From Xylanimonas protaetiae (GTDB lineage: Bacteria > Actinomycetota > Actinomycetes > Actinomycetales > Cellulomonadaceae): a DNA stretch of 64,000 nucleotides. Shown one piece after another: positions 1-8,679 of this stretch; positions within the stretch are counted from its first letter, which is position 1; every line of letters starts with the position of its first letter. Both the position numbers and the translations under genes were made by a program. The notes under the pieces were generated by a model that ran no database searches, had not been told where the DNA came from, and saw only the letters and a list, made by a program, of their open reading frames with translations. The stretch spans positions 1 through 64,000 of the forward strand of contig NZ_CP035493.1 in NCBI RefSeq assembly GCF_004135385.1, written 5' to 3'.

Positions 1-152
1 TCGTTCAGCGGAGCCGGCGGCGCAGCCACCCAATGCAGGAACCCGCCCTGGGCTCGTTGCAGCTCACGCACCCCGGGGGACGCCGGCGGCGGGAGCTGCA
101 GAGGCGCGTCGACGAAGCAGCCCGACAGAGCAGCGATGAACGCGTTGACCAC
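1..152 (-). CDS. possible partial gene running off the left edge, unidentified
   Basis: The minus strand from a GTG near 152 stays open to the window edge for about 50 codons, and a GGAGGA stretch lies some 13 bases upstream of that GTG. The product begins roughly VNAFIAALSGCF and has plausible protein composition, with a CxxC-like pair (LCPVC) just before the GTG. I do not recognise a family. It would be divergent from the primase-polymerase gene. The rest of 153-375 shows no convincing gene; open frames there look like shadows of high-GC DNA. Confidence is low because only a fragment is visible. Confidence 0.25.
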   Translation of the reverse strand, partial: MVNAFIAALSGCFVDAPLQLPPPASPGVRELQRAQGGFLHWVAAPPAPLN

Positions 153-375
153 GCATACCGGGCAGAGTCCTCCGCACCCCCTCGCCCTCCTCCTGCTCGG
201 CCCGTGCCGTCGTGGGCTTCCGGTGATCGTCAGGGAGCACCGCCAGGCTACGGATGCGTGTGCACACGAGCGGTGCCTGACCTGTGCGGACGCCGCATAG
301 GGCCAACGCTCGGGTGAGCAGTTGCCAACGCTCGGGGTGCGGTTCCACGAGCGCTCGGCGCGGAGCGTGGGCGGC

Positions 376-1287
376 ATGTCCACGACCACGCCGTCTCCCC
401 CGGGTTCTCTCGCGCTCCTGCGCCGGGCAACTAGGGCGCCCTCGCTGCCGTCGGCCGCGTACGACATTGCGCGCGCGGACTTGCCCGTGTTCCCGTGCGC
501 GCCGACGGCAAAACAGCCCCTAACGCAGCGCGGGTTCCGCGATGCGACAACCGACCTGGATCAGGTGGCCTCGTGGTGGGCGCGCCGCCCGGACGCGAAC
601 ATCGGCCTGCCCACCGGCGCCGCATCGGGGTTCGATGTCGTCGACGTTGACCTCAAGGGTGAGGACGCCACCGGGTTCCCTGCGTGGGAGTTAGCGCGGC
701 GGGCGGGTCTGGTGTCGGGGTGGTCGATGGTGGTGCGGACGCCGTCGGGCGGGATCCACGCGTACTTCGAGCATGCGGTCGGTGTCGAGCAGCGTTCGTG
801 GACGTCCCCGCGTACGCACGTCGACTTTCGCGGGGATGGCGGGTACGTCGTCGTCCCGCCGTCGTGGTGCGTAACCGTGTCCGGTCCGCGGCGGTACGAG
901 GTGATCACCGTGGCCCACCACCCGACGTCGCCGGTCGATGCGATCGCGCTCAGGGCGTTCCTGGACCCGCCCCGCCCAGTCCCGACCTTCCCAACGGCCG
1001 TGACACCCGGCATGGGTGCGAGCCCTGAGCGCCTGGCCGCGTTTGTAGCCGGACTTCCCGAGGGCGGCCGGAACGCGGGCCTGCATTGGGCGGCGTGCCG
1101 GATGGTCGAGGGCGGCTTCGGCCTGGCCTCAACCCTGAGCGCCCTCGGCGACGCGGCCCAGCACGCCGGCCTGGGCGTCCCGGAGATCGACCGGACGATC
1201 CGTTCGGCGTTCCGCACCACCACACCCCTTCCGGACCTGGGCGGCGGTGGGCGCCGCCCGGACCCCGCCCCGGAGGTGACCCAGTGA
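376..1287 (+). CDS. bifunctional DNA primase/polymerase (prim-pol domain)
   Basis: A 303-residue archaeo-eukaryotic-type primase-polymerase domain protein of the kind found on actinobacterial plasmids and ICEs, where it primes or helps replicate the circular form. The N-terminal domain (about residues 25-200) has the metal-binding DVD (90-92) after the FDVVDVD strand, then GGIHAYF around 125-131, whose histidine fits the family's sxH motif. A helical C-terminal region follows (about 225-290). An earlier in-frame GTG at 322 exists, but the ATG at 376 matches where family N termini start. The stop overlaps the next gene's GTG (GTGA). It is the first gene of a tightly coupled plus-strand ICE operon. 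Confidence 0.8.
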   Translation: MSTTTPSPPGSLALLRRATRAPSLPSAAYDIARADLPVFPCAPTAKQPLTQRGFRDATTDLDQVASWWARRPDANIGLPTGAASGFDVVDVDLKGEDATGFPAWELARRAGLVSGWSMVVRTPSGGIHAYFEHAVGVEQRSWTSPRTHVDFRGDGGYVVVPPSWCVTVSGPRRYEVITVAHHPTSPVDAIALRAFLDPPRPVPTFPTAVTPGMGASPERLAAFVAGLPEGGRNAGLHWAACRMVEGGFGLASTLSALGDAAQHAGLGVPEIDRTIRSAFRTTTPLPDLGGGGRRPDPAPEVTQ

Positions 1288-1661
1288 TCCTGGACACGTT
1301 CAACCTGCCCCACCGCGAAGCACCCCAGCCTGAGGCGGCACGCGCGCAGGCGCCGGACCCGCTGGCGGTCCACCGCGACCCGTCACGCAGGCCGATCGTG
1401 TCGGGCGGCACGATCGGTGCCCACGCCCGCGTGTACGGGAACTACGACTGGGTGCGGGTGGCGGACCTGTCGGTCCACGCGGCCCAGGGCGCGGTCGGGA
1501 AGGGCATCGCACTGGAGCGGGCGCTCATGCACACCGTGTACTGCGCCCCAGCCCGGACCGTCGCGGCGTTGCGTCAGCGGCGGGCCGTGGCCCGTGAGCG
1601 CGGCACGCTCCCGCCCGCACCGCCGTCGACTCCGACTCCCGGCGAGGGGGTGCAACTGTGA
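1284..1661 (+). CDS. conserved hypothetical protein of the ICE replication cluster
   Basis: A 125-residue soluble protein starting at a GTG that overlaps the primase stop. I see no catalytic motif. The middle (HARVYGNYDWVRVADLSVHAAQG) could be a small mixed alpha/beta domain, followed by a helical segment rich in Arg and Ala and a proline-rich tail. Position between the prim-pol and a helical protein, with 4-base overlaps at both ends, suggests translational coupling and a role in replication or maintenance of the element. Function is not recognised; the CDS call itself rests on the overlaps and frame continuity. Confidence 0.6.
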   Translation: MILDTFNLPHREAPQPEAARAQAPDPLAVHRDPSRRPIVSGGTIGAHARVYGNYDWVRVADLSVHAAQGAVGKGIALERALMHTVYCAPARTVAALRQRRAVARERGTLPPAPPSTPTPGEGVQL

Positions 1662-2491
1662 CCGCCGCCCTGCTCGGCGATGTCGAGCACCTGCGCCACC
1701 TCCTGACGGACCTGGCGACGAACCCCACCCGTTCCTGGGCACGCGACCCGGAGGCCGCCGACCTGATGAGGTTCTGCGCGCGCAAGTACGCGGGTCTGGC
1801 CCGCAAGTACGGGCAGAGCCCGCACGATGCGGCGGTGGCCGCGTTCTTCGAACTGCGACGCCCGTCGCTCGCCGCAAAGCGTGACCCGTGGGCGTACGTG
1901 ACCACGGCGGTGGAGTCGAACCTCAAGGCGAACCAGCTCGCCGACGAACGCCTGTGCTCCGAACGCGACGCCCGCCACCGCCAGGCCACTCCCGTGCACG
2001 AGGCGAAGCGGCTCGACGACGGCGGATGGTCCGTCCTGTCCGACGCCCTGCCCGTGACGCCCGCCGCCGACTCCGTGGTGCGGACCGTCGTCGGGCGCGT
2101 CGAGCCAGGCGAGGCAACGCGCGCACTCGACGTCGCCGTCTATCTCCTCGCCACCTACGGGTGGCCGGTTGACGTCGCCCGCGTCGCCGTCGACTACGTC
2201 AGTGACCGGCTCGCGAACTGTGGTGGCCGGCGGCGGGCATACACCTACCTGCGCCGCGACCGGCACGCCCTGGTGCTCCTCGACCTGCCCCACCGCTCGT
2301 GGCTGGCCCTGCTCACCGCGCTGCTCGGCGACCCCGGCCAGCCCGAGACGTCAGATGCCGGGCGCGGCCTGCTGCTGCGCGCCCTGCTCGGTGAGGGCAA
2401 CGACACCTTGAGCGCCGACCCGGTACTGCGCGCCGTGCTCAACGGCGGCGCACCCACCAGCGCGACGGCGGTGGAGGTGTCCCGTGTCTGA
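1658..2491 (+). CDS. hypothetical helical protein, sigma-like N-terminal half
   Basis: A 277-residue protein with a GTG start overlapping the upstream stop. Residues about 35-110 (FCARKYAGLARKYGQ, DAAVAAFFELR, DPWAYVTTAVESNLK) resemble the spacing of sigma-70 region 2 helices, with a conserved-looking WAYV segment. No region 4 is evident; the C-terminal half has TYLRRDRHALVLLDLP and looks like a separate helical domain. This may be a regulator or structural DNA-binding protein of the ICE. The similarity to sigma factors is pattern-level only. It overlaps the following ParB-like gene by 8 bases. Confidence 0.5.
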   Translation: MTAALLGDVEHLRHLLTDLATNPTRSWARDPEAADLMRFCARKYAGLARKYGQSPHDAAVAAFFELRRPSLAAKRDPWAYVTTAVESNLKANQLADERLCSERDARHRQATPVHEAKRLDDGGWSVLSDALPVTPAADSVVRTVVGRVEPGEATRALDVAVYLLATYGWPVDVARVAVDYVSDRLANCGGRRRAYTYLRRDRHALVLLDLPHRSWLALLTALLGDPGQPETSDAGRGLLLRALLGEGNDTLSADPVLRAVLNGGAPTSATAVEVSRV

Positions 2492-3467
2492 GACCCGACC
2501 GCTGACGGACATTGAGCGGGCCATCGACTCGATCCAGGTCGGGACCCGGTTCCGATCCGATCTGGGCGACATCGACGCGCTGATGGCGTCGATCGAGAAG
2601 ACGGGGCTGCTCCAGCCGATCACCGTGACCCCCGACGGCGTCCTGGTCTCCGGGCAGCGGCGCCTCGCCGCCCTCAGGAAGCTGGGACAGCGCACGACCC
2701 GGGTGTGGGTGCGTCAGGGGATCTCCGAGCCGGCCGATCTCATGGCTGCGCAACTGGACGAGAACGCGACGCACAAGCCGCTCAACCCGGTCGAGCAGGC
2801 CGCCTTGTACCGGGCGGCGAAGGCGCACTTCGAGCGGCTCGCCGCGCAGCGCAAGGCGGCCACGCAGTTCCGTACCTCGCCCGACGACACCGAACCCATG
2901 GAAGGCGTTTCCGCAGGTGGAGCCGGTGGTGGCGAATCGCCACCACCGGCAGGCGAGCTCAAGAGTCGGCACAAGGCGGCTCTGCTGGTCAACGGGTCGG
3001 CCGGGTACAAGCGCCACGAACAGGTCGGCGCCCTGGAACGGATCCGGGACGACGAGAACCAGGACCCCCAGATCCGGCAGGCCGCGGGCGACGCGCTCAC
3101 CCGGATCGAGGGAGGCGCAGCGGTCCAGCCGCTCTACGACACCATCAAGACCCACCTCGCCGCGAAGGCCGCGGCAGGCGGTCGCTCGGTACCCACCGGC
3201 CACACCGCTGCTCCGGGCCGCCCCCGTCAGGCGGCGCCCCGCGCGACAGGGCCGGTCGCGCCCCGTCGCGGCACGATCCGCGGCTTCCTGATGACGATCG
3301 CGACGCTCGACGGGTGGGCGGAGGCCTTCGACGCCGACGACGTCGGGCGCGGCATGACGGACGAGGAGTGGGACCGGTTCGACCGGGTCCGCGCGCAACT
3401 CGACCGGTTCGCCGTCGTTGCTAAGGCCGGGCGCGAGGCCGCCCGGGCACAGCGGGTGACGCCGTGA
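2484..3467 (+). CDS. ParB/Spo0J N-terminal domain protein
   Basis: A 327-residue ParB-like protein. The N-terminal ParB/sulfiredoxin fold spans about 15-110. It includes a line reading DIDALMASIEKTGLLQPITV and the VLVSGQRRLAALRKLG loop, corresponding to the nucleotide-binding box (family consensus G-E-R-R; here SGQRR). LDENATHKPLNPVEQA follows, as in ParB motif II. A Gly/Ser-rich linker leads to a helical C-terminal part. Plasmid and ICE ParB relatives act in partition, nicking or regulation. No ParA gene is adjacent, so a regulatory or stabilising role is as likely as partition. GTG start, overlap with both neighbours. Confidence 0.75.
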   Translation: MSETRPLTDIERAIDSIQVGTRFRSDLGDIDALMASIEKTGLLQPITVTPDGVLVSGQRRLAALRKLGQRTTRVWVRQGISEPADLMAAQLDENATHKPLNPVEQAALYRAAKAHFERLAAQRKAATQFRTSPDDTEPMEGVSAGGAGGGESPPPAGELKSRHKAALLVNGSAGYKRHEQVGALERIRDDENQDPQIRQAAGDALTRIEGGAAVQPLYDTIKTHLAAKAAAGGRSVPTGHTAAPGRPRQAAPRATGPVAPRRGTIRGFLMTIATLDGWAEAFDADDVGRGMTDEEWDRFDRVRAQLDRFAVVAKAGREAARAQRVTP

Positions 3468-4126
3468 ACGGCCTCCCGCGAACCCGGACGTGGCGCACCG
3501 CCCTGGTCGGCGGCGTGGTCACGGCCGTCATCCTGGCCGGGGTCATGGCGACAGCACTCTGGCGAACGGATCGAACCTCTGCCACAGCGGCCATCACCTC
3601 CTCGACGCCCACCGCCCCGGCGGTGCGGGCCATTCCCGAGCACGCTCCCCCGGTGGCCGCCTCCGACGACCCGGTCACGTTCGCTCGCGCGGTCGCAACG
3701 ACCCTGTTCGCGTGGGACACCACCGATCGGCGCCCAGTCGACGCGCACCGGGACCCGATCATCGCGGTCGGTGACCCGGCGGGCATCGAGACGCCGGGAC
3801 TCGTGGCCGACCTCGCCCTGTACCTCCCGACCGCCGAGGCGTGGAAGCTCTTGTCCGGGTACTCGACCCGGCAGTGGCTCGACATCACCGCCGCCGCTGT
3901 ACCGGCCTCCTGGCCGGGGATCGCCGCAAACGCCCCCGCAGGGTCGCTCGCTCCGGGCACAACGGCGGTGACGATCGACGGCATCCGCCACCGGGCCGGC
4001 ACCTGGGAGGGCGAGCACGTGCACGACAAGTTCACGGTCGCGTTCACGATGTTCGTCGTCTGCGGCCCGACCCACCCGACCTGTCACCTGCTGCGCCTCG
4101 GCGCACTCGACACCCCGCTGCGGTGA
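3464..4126 (+). CDS. membrane-anchored conjugation-associated protein
   Basis: A 220-residue protein with a basic N terminus, one transmembrane helix at about 13-32 and a Thr/Ser/Pro linker. The extracytoplasmic domain begins near residue 65 (PVTFARAVATTLFAWDT). The layout of short cytoplasmic tail, single helix and compact outer domain is that of VirB8/TcpC-type T4SS scaffold proteins. The FARAVATTLFAWDT segment resembles the first helix of their NTF2-like fold; that assignment is inference. Two cysteines near the C terminus (CGPTHPTCH) could form a disulfide. It starts at a GTG overlapping parB and lies four bases before the hydrolase gene. Confidence 0.5.
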   Translation: MNGLPRTRTWRTALVGGVVTAVILAGVMATALWRTDRTSATAAITSSTPTAPAVRAIPEHAPPVAASDDPVTFARAVATTLFAWDTTDRRPVDAHRDPIIAVGDPAGIETPGLVADLALYLPTAEAWKLLSGYSTRQWLDITAAAVPASWPGIAANAPAGSLAPGTTAVTIDGIRHRAGTWEGEHVHDKFTVAFTMFVVCGPTHPTCHLLRLGALDTPLR

Positions 4127-4130
4127 CCCC

Positions 4131-5291
4131 ATGCGCCGCATCCTGATCGTCACCGCGCTCATCCTCGTCCTCGCCCCAGGCGTGTTCGTCGGCGGGGTGT
4201 TGGTGCTTGCCCTGCCAAGCCTCGCGGGCGCCTGCGACGCATCCCTGGTGGTGACCTCGGTCCCCACCACGATCACGGCAACGGCCACGGACGGGCGCCC
4301 GGTCACGCTGGGGCTCGCACAGCTCACCCATGCCGCCGTCATCGTCACGGTTGGCGAGCAGACGCCCGACGTCGGACGCGACGGCGTGGTCATCGCGCTC
4401 ATGGCGGCACTGACCGAGTCGGGGCTGCGGAACCTCGCCAACACGGGCGCCTACCCGTCGTCGGCGTCCCTGCCCAACGACGGGGACGGCGGCGACCACG
4501 ACTCGCTCGGCCTGTTCCAGATGCGCCCGCAGACGGGCTGGGGCTCGGTGCCCGAACTCATGGATCCGACCTACCAGGCGCGGGCGTTCTTCGGCGGCCC
4601 GACGGGACCGAACGGGGGAAGCCCGCGCGGGCTGCTCGACATCCCCCGCTGGCACGACCTCGCACCCGGTGCCGCAGCACAGGCGGTCGAGGTGTCCGCC
4701 TACCCGGAGCGGTACGCACGGTTCGAGCCGGTCGCCGTCGCAATCCTCGCCGCGCTCACCACCACCGGGGCGTCGGCGTCGGAGGCCGGCCTGCCCACCG
4801 TCACCGCCACCGTCTTCCCCCTCCCGGAGGGGACATGGGCCCGGACGAGCGGCTACGGGATGCGGGTCAACCCGGTCACCGGGCTGCGCACCTTGCATGC
4901 GGGCGTCGACCTCGCAGCACCTGAGGGCACCGCGATCCTCGCAACGGCTGCGGGCCGCGTCGTCCATGCCGGGCCGCGAGGCGGTCTCGGCAACGCGGTC
5001 GCGATCCTCCACCTCGTCGACGGCTCCCCCGTCGTGTCCGTGTACGGGCACATCCGCGACGGCGGCATCCACGTCACCGTCGGCCAGATCGTCACACCCG
5101 GAATGCACATCGCCGACGTCGGATCCACGGGCAACTCCACCGGCCCGCACCTGCACCTCGAGATCCGCCCAGGCGGCCTCGACCAGCCCTCGATCGACCC
5201 GACCGGCTGGCTCGACCACACCTCGACGTCCACGACACCAGCAGCGACGTTCGCACCAGCACCCTGCGCGACGGCGGGGGTGGCGGCGTGA
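4131..5291 (+). CDS. bifunctional peptidoglycan hydrolase, lytic-transglycosylase-like plus M23 peptidase
   Basis: A 386-residue cell-wall hydrolase that would open the peptidoglycan for the conjugation channel. It has an N-terminal signal/anchor helix (about 1-30). A lysozyme-like region follows (about 75-205), with the ALTESGLRN glutamate and DHDSLGLFQMRP, typical of the soluble transglycosylase fold in actinobacterial ICEs. The C-terminal M23 metallopeptidase (about 240-365) has LHAGVDLA (HxxxD zinc ligands), VYGH and HLHLEIRPGG (HxH). The domain order matches VirB1-like proteins of Gram-positive T4SSs. It overlaps the DUF6112-like gene by four bases, so it belongs to the transfer operon. 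Confidence 0.85.
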   Translation: MRRILIVTALILVLAPGVFVGGVLVLALPSLAGACDASLVVTSVPTTITATATDGRPVTLGLAQLTHAAVIVTVGEQTPDVGRDGVVIALMAALTESGLRNLANTGAYPSSASLPNDGDGGDHDSLGLFQMRPQTGWGSVPELMDPTYQARAFFGGPTGPNGGSPRGLLDIPRWHDLAPGAAAQAVEVSAYPERYARFEPVAVAILAALTTTGASASEAGLPTVTATVFPLPEGTWARTSGYGMRVNPVTGLRTLHAGVDLAAPEGTAILATAAGRVVHAGPRGGLGNAVAILHLVDGSPVVSVYGHIRDGGIHVTVGQIVTPGMHIADVGSTGNSTGPHLHLEIRPGGLDQPSIDPTGWLDHTSTSTTPAATFAPAPCATAGVAA

Positions 5292-5608
5292 ACCCGATCC
5301 CAGTCGCACCCGACTTCACCGCCCTGGGCTCGGACGAGAAGCTCGCCCGCATCATCGGGGCGCTGATGACGGTCGCCCTCTTGGTCGCCGTCATCGTCCT
5401 GATCGCCTCCGCGATCACGTGGGCCATCGCGTCCAACGCCGGGTCCTGGCACCTGGCCCAGCGGGCGCGGGCCGGTGTGCTCGTCGCGCTCGGCGGCGCC
5501 GTTCTGGCCGGCGGGGCCATCGCGTGGATGAGCTGGCTCCTCGGGGTCGGCCTGTCCTTCTTCCTCCCCGGCACCGGCATCGGTGTCGGCTCGACCATCA
5601 GCGCCTGA
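5288..5608 (+). CDS. DUF6112-like small integral membrane protein (copy 1)
   Basis: A 106-residue protein with two predicted transmembrane helices (about 25-48 and 62-83) and a hydrophobic C-terminal tail. The pattern of LxxIIGALMTVALLVAVIVLI and AITWAIASN resembles DUF6112, a family that sits just upstream of the VirB6-like SCO6881 gene in actinobacterial conjugative elements. It may be a small inner-membrane subunit comparable in size to VirB2/VirB3. GTG start overlapping the hydrolase stop. The next gene is a diverged paralogue, so this looks like a tandem duplication. Confidence 0.65.
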   Translation: MNPIPVAPDFTALGSDEKLARIIGALMTVALLVAVIVLIASAITWAIASNAGSWHLAQRARAGVLVALGGAVLAGGAIAWMSWLLGVGLSFFLPGTGIGVGSTISA

Positions 5609-5621
5609 ACGGAGCACCACC

Positions 5622-5927
5622 ATGAACACCACCGTCGTCGTCCGTCGCATGCTGACCGACATCTCGATCACCCCGAACTCTGACGGGCTGCCCGGCATCG
5701 CCCAGTTGCGCAACGTCGTCGGGGCCGTGATGACCGTCGGGCTGATCCTCGCGGTCCTCGCCGTGATCGTCGCCGCGATCGTGTGGGCGTTCGGGTCCCA
5801 CACCGGGAACCCGACTTACGCGGGCCGCGGCAAGTCCGGCGTGCTGATCTCCGTCGCCGCGGCCGCCGTGTGTGGGGCCGCCGTCACGCTCGTGAACTTC
5901 TTCTGGAACGTCGGCCAGTCCATCTGA
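5622..5927 (+). CDS. DUF6112-like small integral membrane protein (copy 2)
   Basis: A 101-residue membrane protein preceded by a GGAGC ribosome-binding site nine bases before ATG. Two helices (about 28-52 and 68-92) are followed by a short polar end. LRNVVGAVMTVGLILAVLAVI and AIVWAFGSH align with the preceding protein, showing both derive from one ancestor. The gene is followed after 12 bases by the VirB6-like gene, with which it is presumably co-translated. The role is most likely as a small component of the mating channel; this is inferred from position. Confidence 0.65.
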   Translation: MNTTVVVRRMLTDISITPNSDGLPGIAQLRNVVGAVMTVGLILAVLAVIVAAIVWAFGSHTGNPTYAGRGKSGVLISVAAAAVCGAAVTLVNFFWNVGQSI

Positions 5928-5939
5928 TCGGAGCCCGTC

Positions 5940-7232
5940 ATGGACCTGTGCACCATCCCCGGCGTCAACGCCATCTGCGGCGCAGCACAGTCGGCAGCGG
6001 GCAGCGCCGTCACCGCTTTCCTCGTGAGCATCACCGCGATGGTCTCCGACGGCGTCGCGACCCTCATGCGGGGCATGTGGGCGCTGTTCGAGACGACGAC
6101 GTTCGTCGACATCACCAGCGGCTCGTTCACATCCGTCTACAACATCGTGTTCGGTGTCGCCGTCACGGTCATGCTCGGCTTCTTCCTGCTCCAAGTCATC
6201 ACCGGAATGATCCACCGCGAGCCCGCCGCCCTGTCCAGGGCCGCCCTCGGGCTCGGCAAGTCCGTACTCGGATCCTTCGTCGTCGTCACGATCATCGCGG
6301 CCGGCCTCGAGATCACCGACCGCATCTGCACCGGCATCATCGCCGCGGCCGGCACCAACCTCACCGAGGTCGGCGACCGCATCACCCTGCTCACCACCGG
6401 CACCGCCGCCACCATGTCGGGCGGCGTTGGCGGCATCCTCATCGTGACCCTGCTGCTGTCCATCCTGGCCGGGTGCGCGGCCCTGATCCTGTGGATCAGC
6501 CTCCTCATCCGCAAGGCCCTGATCCTCATCGCCGTCGTGTTCGCACCCATCGCCCTCGCCGGGGCCAGCTGGGACTCCACCCGCGGGTGGCTCGGACGGT
6601 GGGCGAACTTCGTCGTCGCGCTCGTCATCTCGAAGATCGTCATCGTCGTCTTCCTGCTGCTCGCGACCGCGCAGCTCACCGCCCCCGTCTCAGCGGACCT
6701 CGCATCCCTGTCGGACCCGATCACCGGCGTCGTGCTCCTCCTCATCGCCGGGTTCGCGCCCTACCTGACCTACAAGGCCATCAACTTCATGGGGTTCGAC
6801 ATGTACCACGCCATGTCCGCGGAACAAGAGGCCAAACAAGCCCTCAACCGGCCGGTGCCGGTCCCCTCGAAGCTCCTCAACCGCAGTGAGCCCAGCCGCA
6901 TCCTGGCCGACCCCGGGACCGGTTCCGTGCCGCCACCCACCGCCCGCACGGGCAGCAGCCCATGGCCCACCAACCCCGGCCCGACGACGACGGCGCCCGC
7001 CGGTGCAACCGGTGCCGGTTGGGCACCGGAGGCGGCTTCCGGCGTGGCCGCCAGTGCGGGTGCTGCCGCGGGTGCGGGTGCGGGTGCGGGGGCTGCTGGC
7101 GCGGCTGGCCCCGTCGGCGCGGGGGTGCTCGCCGCGAAGGCCGCCGCCGAGGCCGGACCCAAAGCCGGCACGTGGATCGCCGGCCAAGCCCACCACGGGG
7201 CCGACGCCGCCCAGCAAGGAGGAACCCGATGA
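5940..7232 (+). CDS. SCO6881/TrbL-VirB6-like conjugal transfer membrane protein
   Basis: A 430-residue polytopic protein with at least six hydrophobic helices between about 15 and 300, including a long MLGFFLLQVITGMI segment. A Pro/Ala/Gly-rich low-complexity cytoplasmic tail follows (about 310-430). The arrangement and the position immediately before SCO6880 match the SCO6881-type TrbL/VirB6 channel subunit of actinobacterial T4SSs. AGASWDSTRGWLGRW and LIAGFAPYLTYKAINFMG are typical of the C-terminal membrane core. The stop overlaps the next ATG. The tail with Ala-Gly repeats is likely disordered. Confidence 0.75.
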   Translation: MDLCTIPGVNAICGAAQSAAGSAVTAFLVSITAMVSDGVATLMRGMWALFETTTFVDITSGSFTSVYNIVFGVAVTVMLGFFLLQVITGMIHREPAALSRAALGLGKSVLGSFVVVTIIAAGLEITDRICTGIIAAAGTNLTEVGDRITLLTTGTAATMSGGVGGILIVTLLLSILAGCAALILWISLLIRKALILIAVVFAPIALAGASWDSTRGWLGRWANFVVALVISKIVIVVFLLLATAQLTAPVSADLASLSDPITGVVLLLIAGFAPYLTYKAINFMGFDMYHAMSAEQEAKQALNRPVPVPSKLLNRSEPSRILADPGTGSVPPPTARTGSSPWPTNPGPTTTAPAGATGAGWAPEAASGVAASAGAAAGAGAGAGAAGAAGPVGAGVLAAKAAAEAGPKAGTWIAGQAHHGADAAQQGGTR

Positions 7233-8677
7233 CGACCCCCGAGAACGAACTGCGGCCGGTCAAGTTCTCCCGCCTCGCCCGCCGCGGCATCATCCTCGGC
7301 CTGACCGGCCCACGCCTCCTCACCGCAGGAACCGCCGCCGTCATCATGGTGGTTGCCCTCTACACCGGCGGGTCCGCGCCCGTGCTCGCCGCACCACTGG
7401 TGGTGCTGCTCCTGACGGTCACCCTCGTACCCGTCGCGGGTCGCACGGCAGTCGAGTGGCTACCCATCGCCGCCCGCTGGGGCCGACGCACCATGACCGG
7501 GCAGACCACGTTCCGGGCCCGGATCGGCAAGCCCCGCCCCGCGGGCACCCTCGCCCTGCCCGGCGACGCCGCCGCCCTGCGCGAGTACACCGACCCCGAC
7601 ACCGGCGCCGTCTACATCCACGACCCGCACCGCGCCACCCTCACCGCGATCCTCGACGTCCAGCACCCGGCGTTCGTGCTCCTGGACGCCACCGACCAGA
7701 ACCGCCGCGTCACCATCTGGGGCCGCGCCCTGGCCTCCGCGTGTCGCACCGGACGCATCGCCACCGTCCAGGTCCTCGAACGCACCCTGCCCGACTCTGG
7801 CCGCCCCTTGGTCGACTGGTGGCGCACCCACGGTGTCCGCGACGGTTCTTGGGCGTCGGAAACCTACGAACAGCTCGTCGAACGCGCCGGGCCCGCCGGG
7901 CACCGGCGCGCGTCCACGATCTCGGTCGCACTCGAAATGCGCGCCGCGGCCCGCACCATCCGGGCGGCCGGGCGCGGGCTCCGCGGCGCCGCGGTCGTGC
8001 TGCGTCAGGAGGTCGACGCCATGATCCTGGCCCTGCGCGCCGCCGACATCACTGTGACCCGCGTCCTCGCACCCTCCGACCTCGCCGTCGTGCTCCGCAC
8101 CGCCTACGACCCCTCCGTCGCCCCCGCCCTTGATCGTCACGGCGACCTCGGCCACGACCTCGCCACCGCCGGCCCCCTCGCCGTCACCGAATCCTGGGGT
8201 TCGCTGCGATCTGACTCCGCCTACCAGGCCGTGCTCTGGATCTCCGAATGGCCCCGCTCCTACGTCACGCCCGGCTTCCTGCAGCCGCTGCTCGCCTCCA
8301 CCGGCGTCCAGCACACGTTCACGATCCTCTTCACGCCCGTGCGCGCCGACGCCGCCGCCCGCGCCATCCGCAAGGCCAAGACCGAACACATCGCCGACGC
8401 CGCCCAACGCGCCAAGATCGGGCAAGTCGAAGACGCCACCCAGACCGCCGAGTACACCGACGTCCTCCAGCAAGAAGCCGACCTCACCGCCGGACACGGT
8501 CTCCTCCGCGCAGTCGGGCTCATCACCGTCAGCGCGACCAACACGACGGAGCTTGAGCGCGCCGTCGCGGTCATCGAGCAAGCCGCCATCCAGTCATCCT
8601 GCGAGTCACGGCGCCTGTGGGGTCAGCAGGCACAAGCGTTCACGTCGGCGGCGCTTCCCCTGTGCCGAATGCCGTAG
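7229..8677 (+). CDS. SCO6880 family conjugal transfer protein
   Basis: A 482-residue member of the SCO6880 family (membrane-anchored T4SS component that normally precedes the VirB4 ATPase gene). Two hydrophobic helices lie at about 27-75, followed by a large cytoplasmic region with EVDAMILALRAADI and a C-terminal LRRLWGQQ-like segment. AAGGAGG precedes the ATG by six bases. The last residues (LPLCRMP) and stop lie inside a 20-bp sequence repeated at 10,439-10,458. The end may therefore have been replaced by recombination, although the length is close to that of full family members. The expected downstream VirB4 gene is absent. Confidence 0.8.
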   Translation: MTTPENELRPVKFSRLARRGIILGLTGPRLLTAGTAAVIMVVALYTGGSAPVLAAPLVVLLLTVTLVPVAGRTAVEWLPIAARWGRRTMTGQTTFRARIGKPRPAGTLALPGDAAALREYTDPDTGAVYIHDPHRATLTAILDVQHPAFVLLDATDQNRRVTIWGRALASACRTGRIATVQVLERTLPDSGRPLVDWWRTHGVRDGSWASETYEQLVERAGPAGHRRASTISVALEMRAAARTIRAAGRGLRGAAVVLRQEVDAMILALRAADITVTRVLAPSDLAVVLRTAYDPSVAPALDRHGDLGHDLATAGPLAVTESWGSLRSDSAYQAVLWISEWPRSYVTPGFLQPLLASTGVQHTFTILFTPVRADAAARAIRKAKTEHIADAAQRAKIGQVEDATQTAEYTDVLQQEADLTAGHGLLRAVGLITVSATNTTELERAVAVIEQAAIQSSCESRRLWGQQAQAFTSAALPLCRMP

Positions 8678-8679
8678 CC
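8660..8679 (+). repeat. 20-bp direct repeat, left copy
   Basis: CTGTGCCGAATGCCGTAGCC occurs here and again, identical and in the same orientation, at 10,439-10,458. This copy contains the SCO6880 stop codon and sits exactly where a relaxase fragment on the opposite strand loses its reading. It therefore marks a recombination breakpoint. The two copies enclose a 1.8-kb segment holding debris of conjugation genes and an IS3 remnant. Confidence 0.75.

Noticed and set aside
33-523. Several overlapping open frames on both strands before the primase gene
   Set aside because: They are typical stop-poor shadows of high-GC DNA, with Arg/Pro-rich products and no family features; only the edge fragment on the minus strand was kept, at low confidence.
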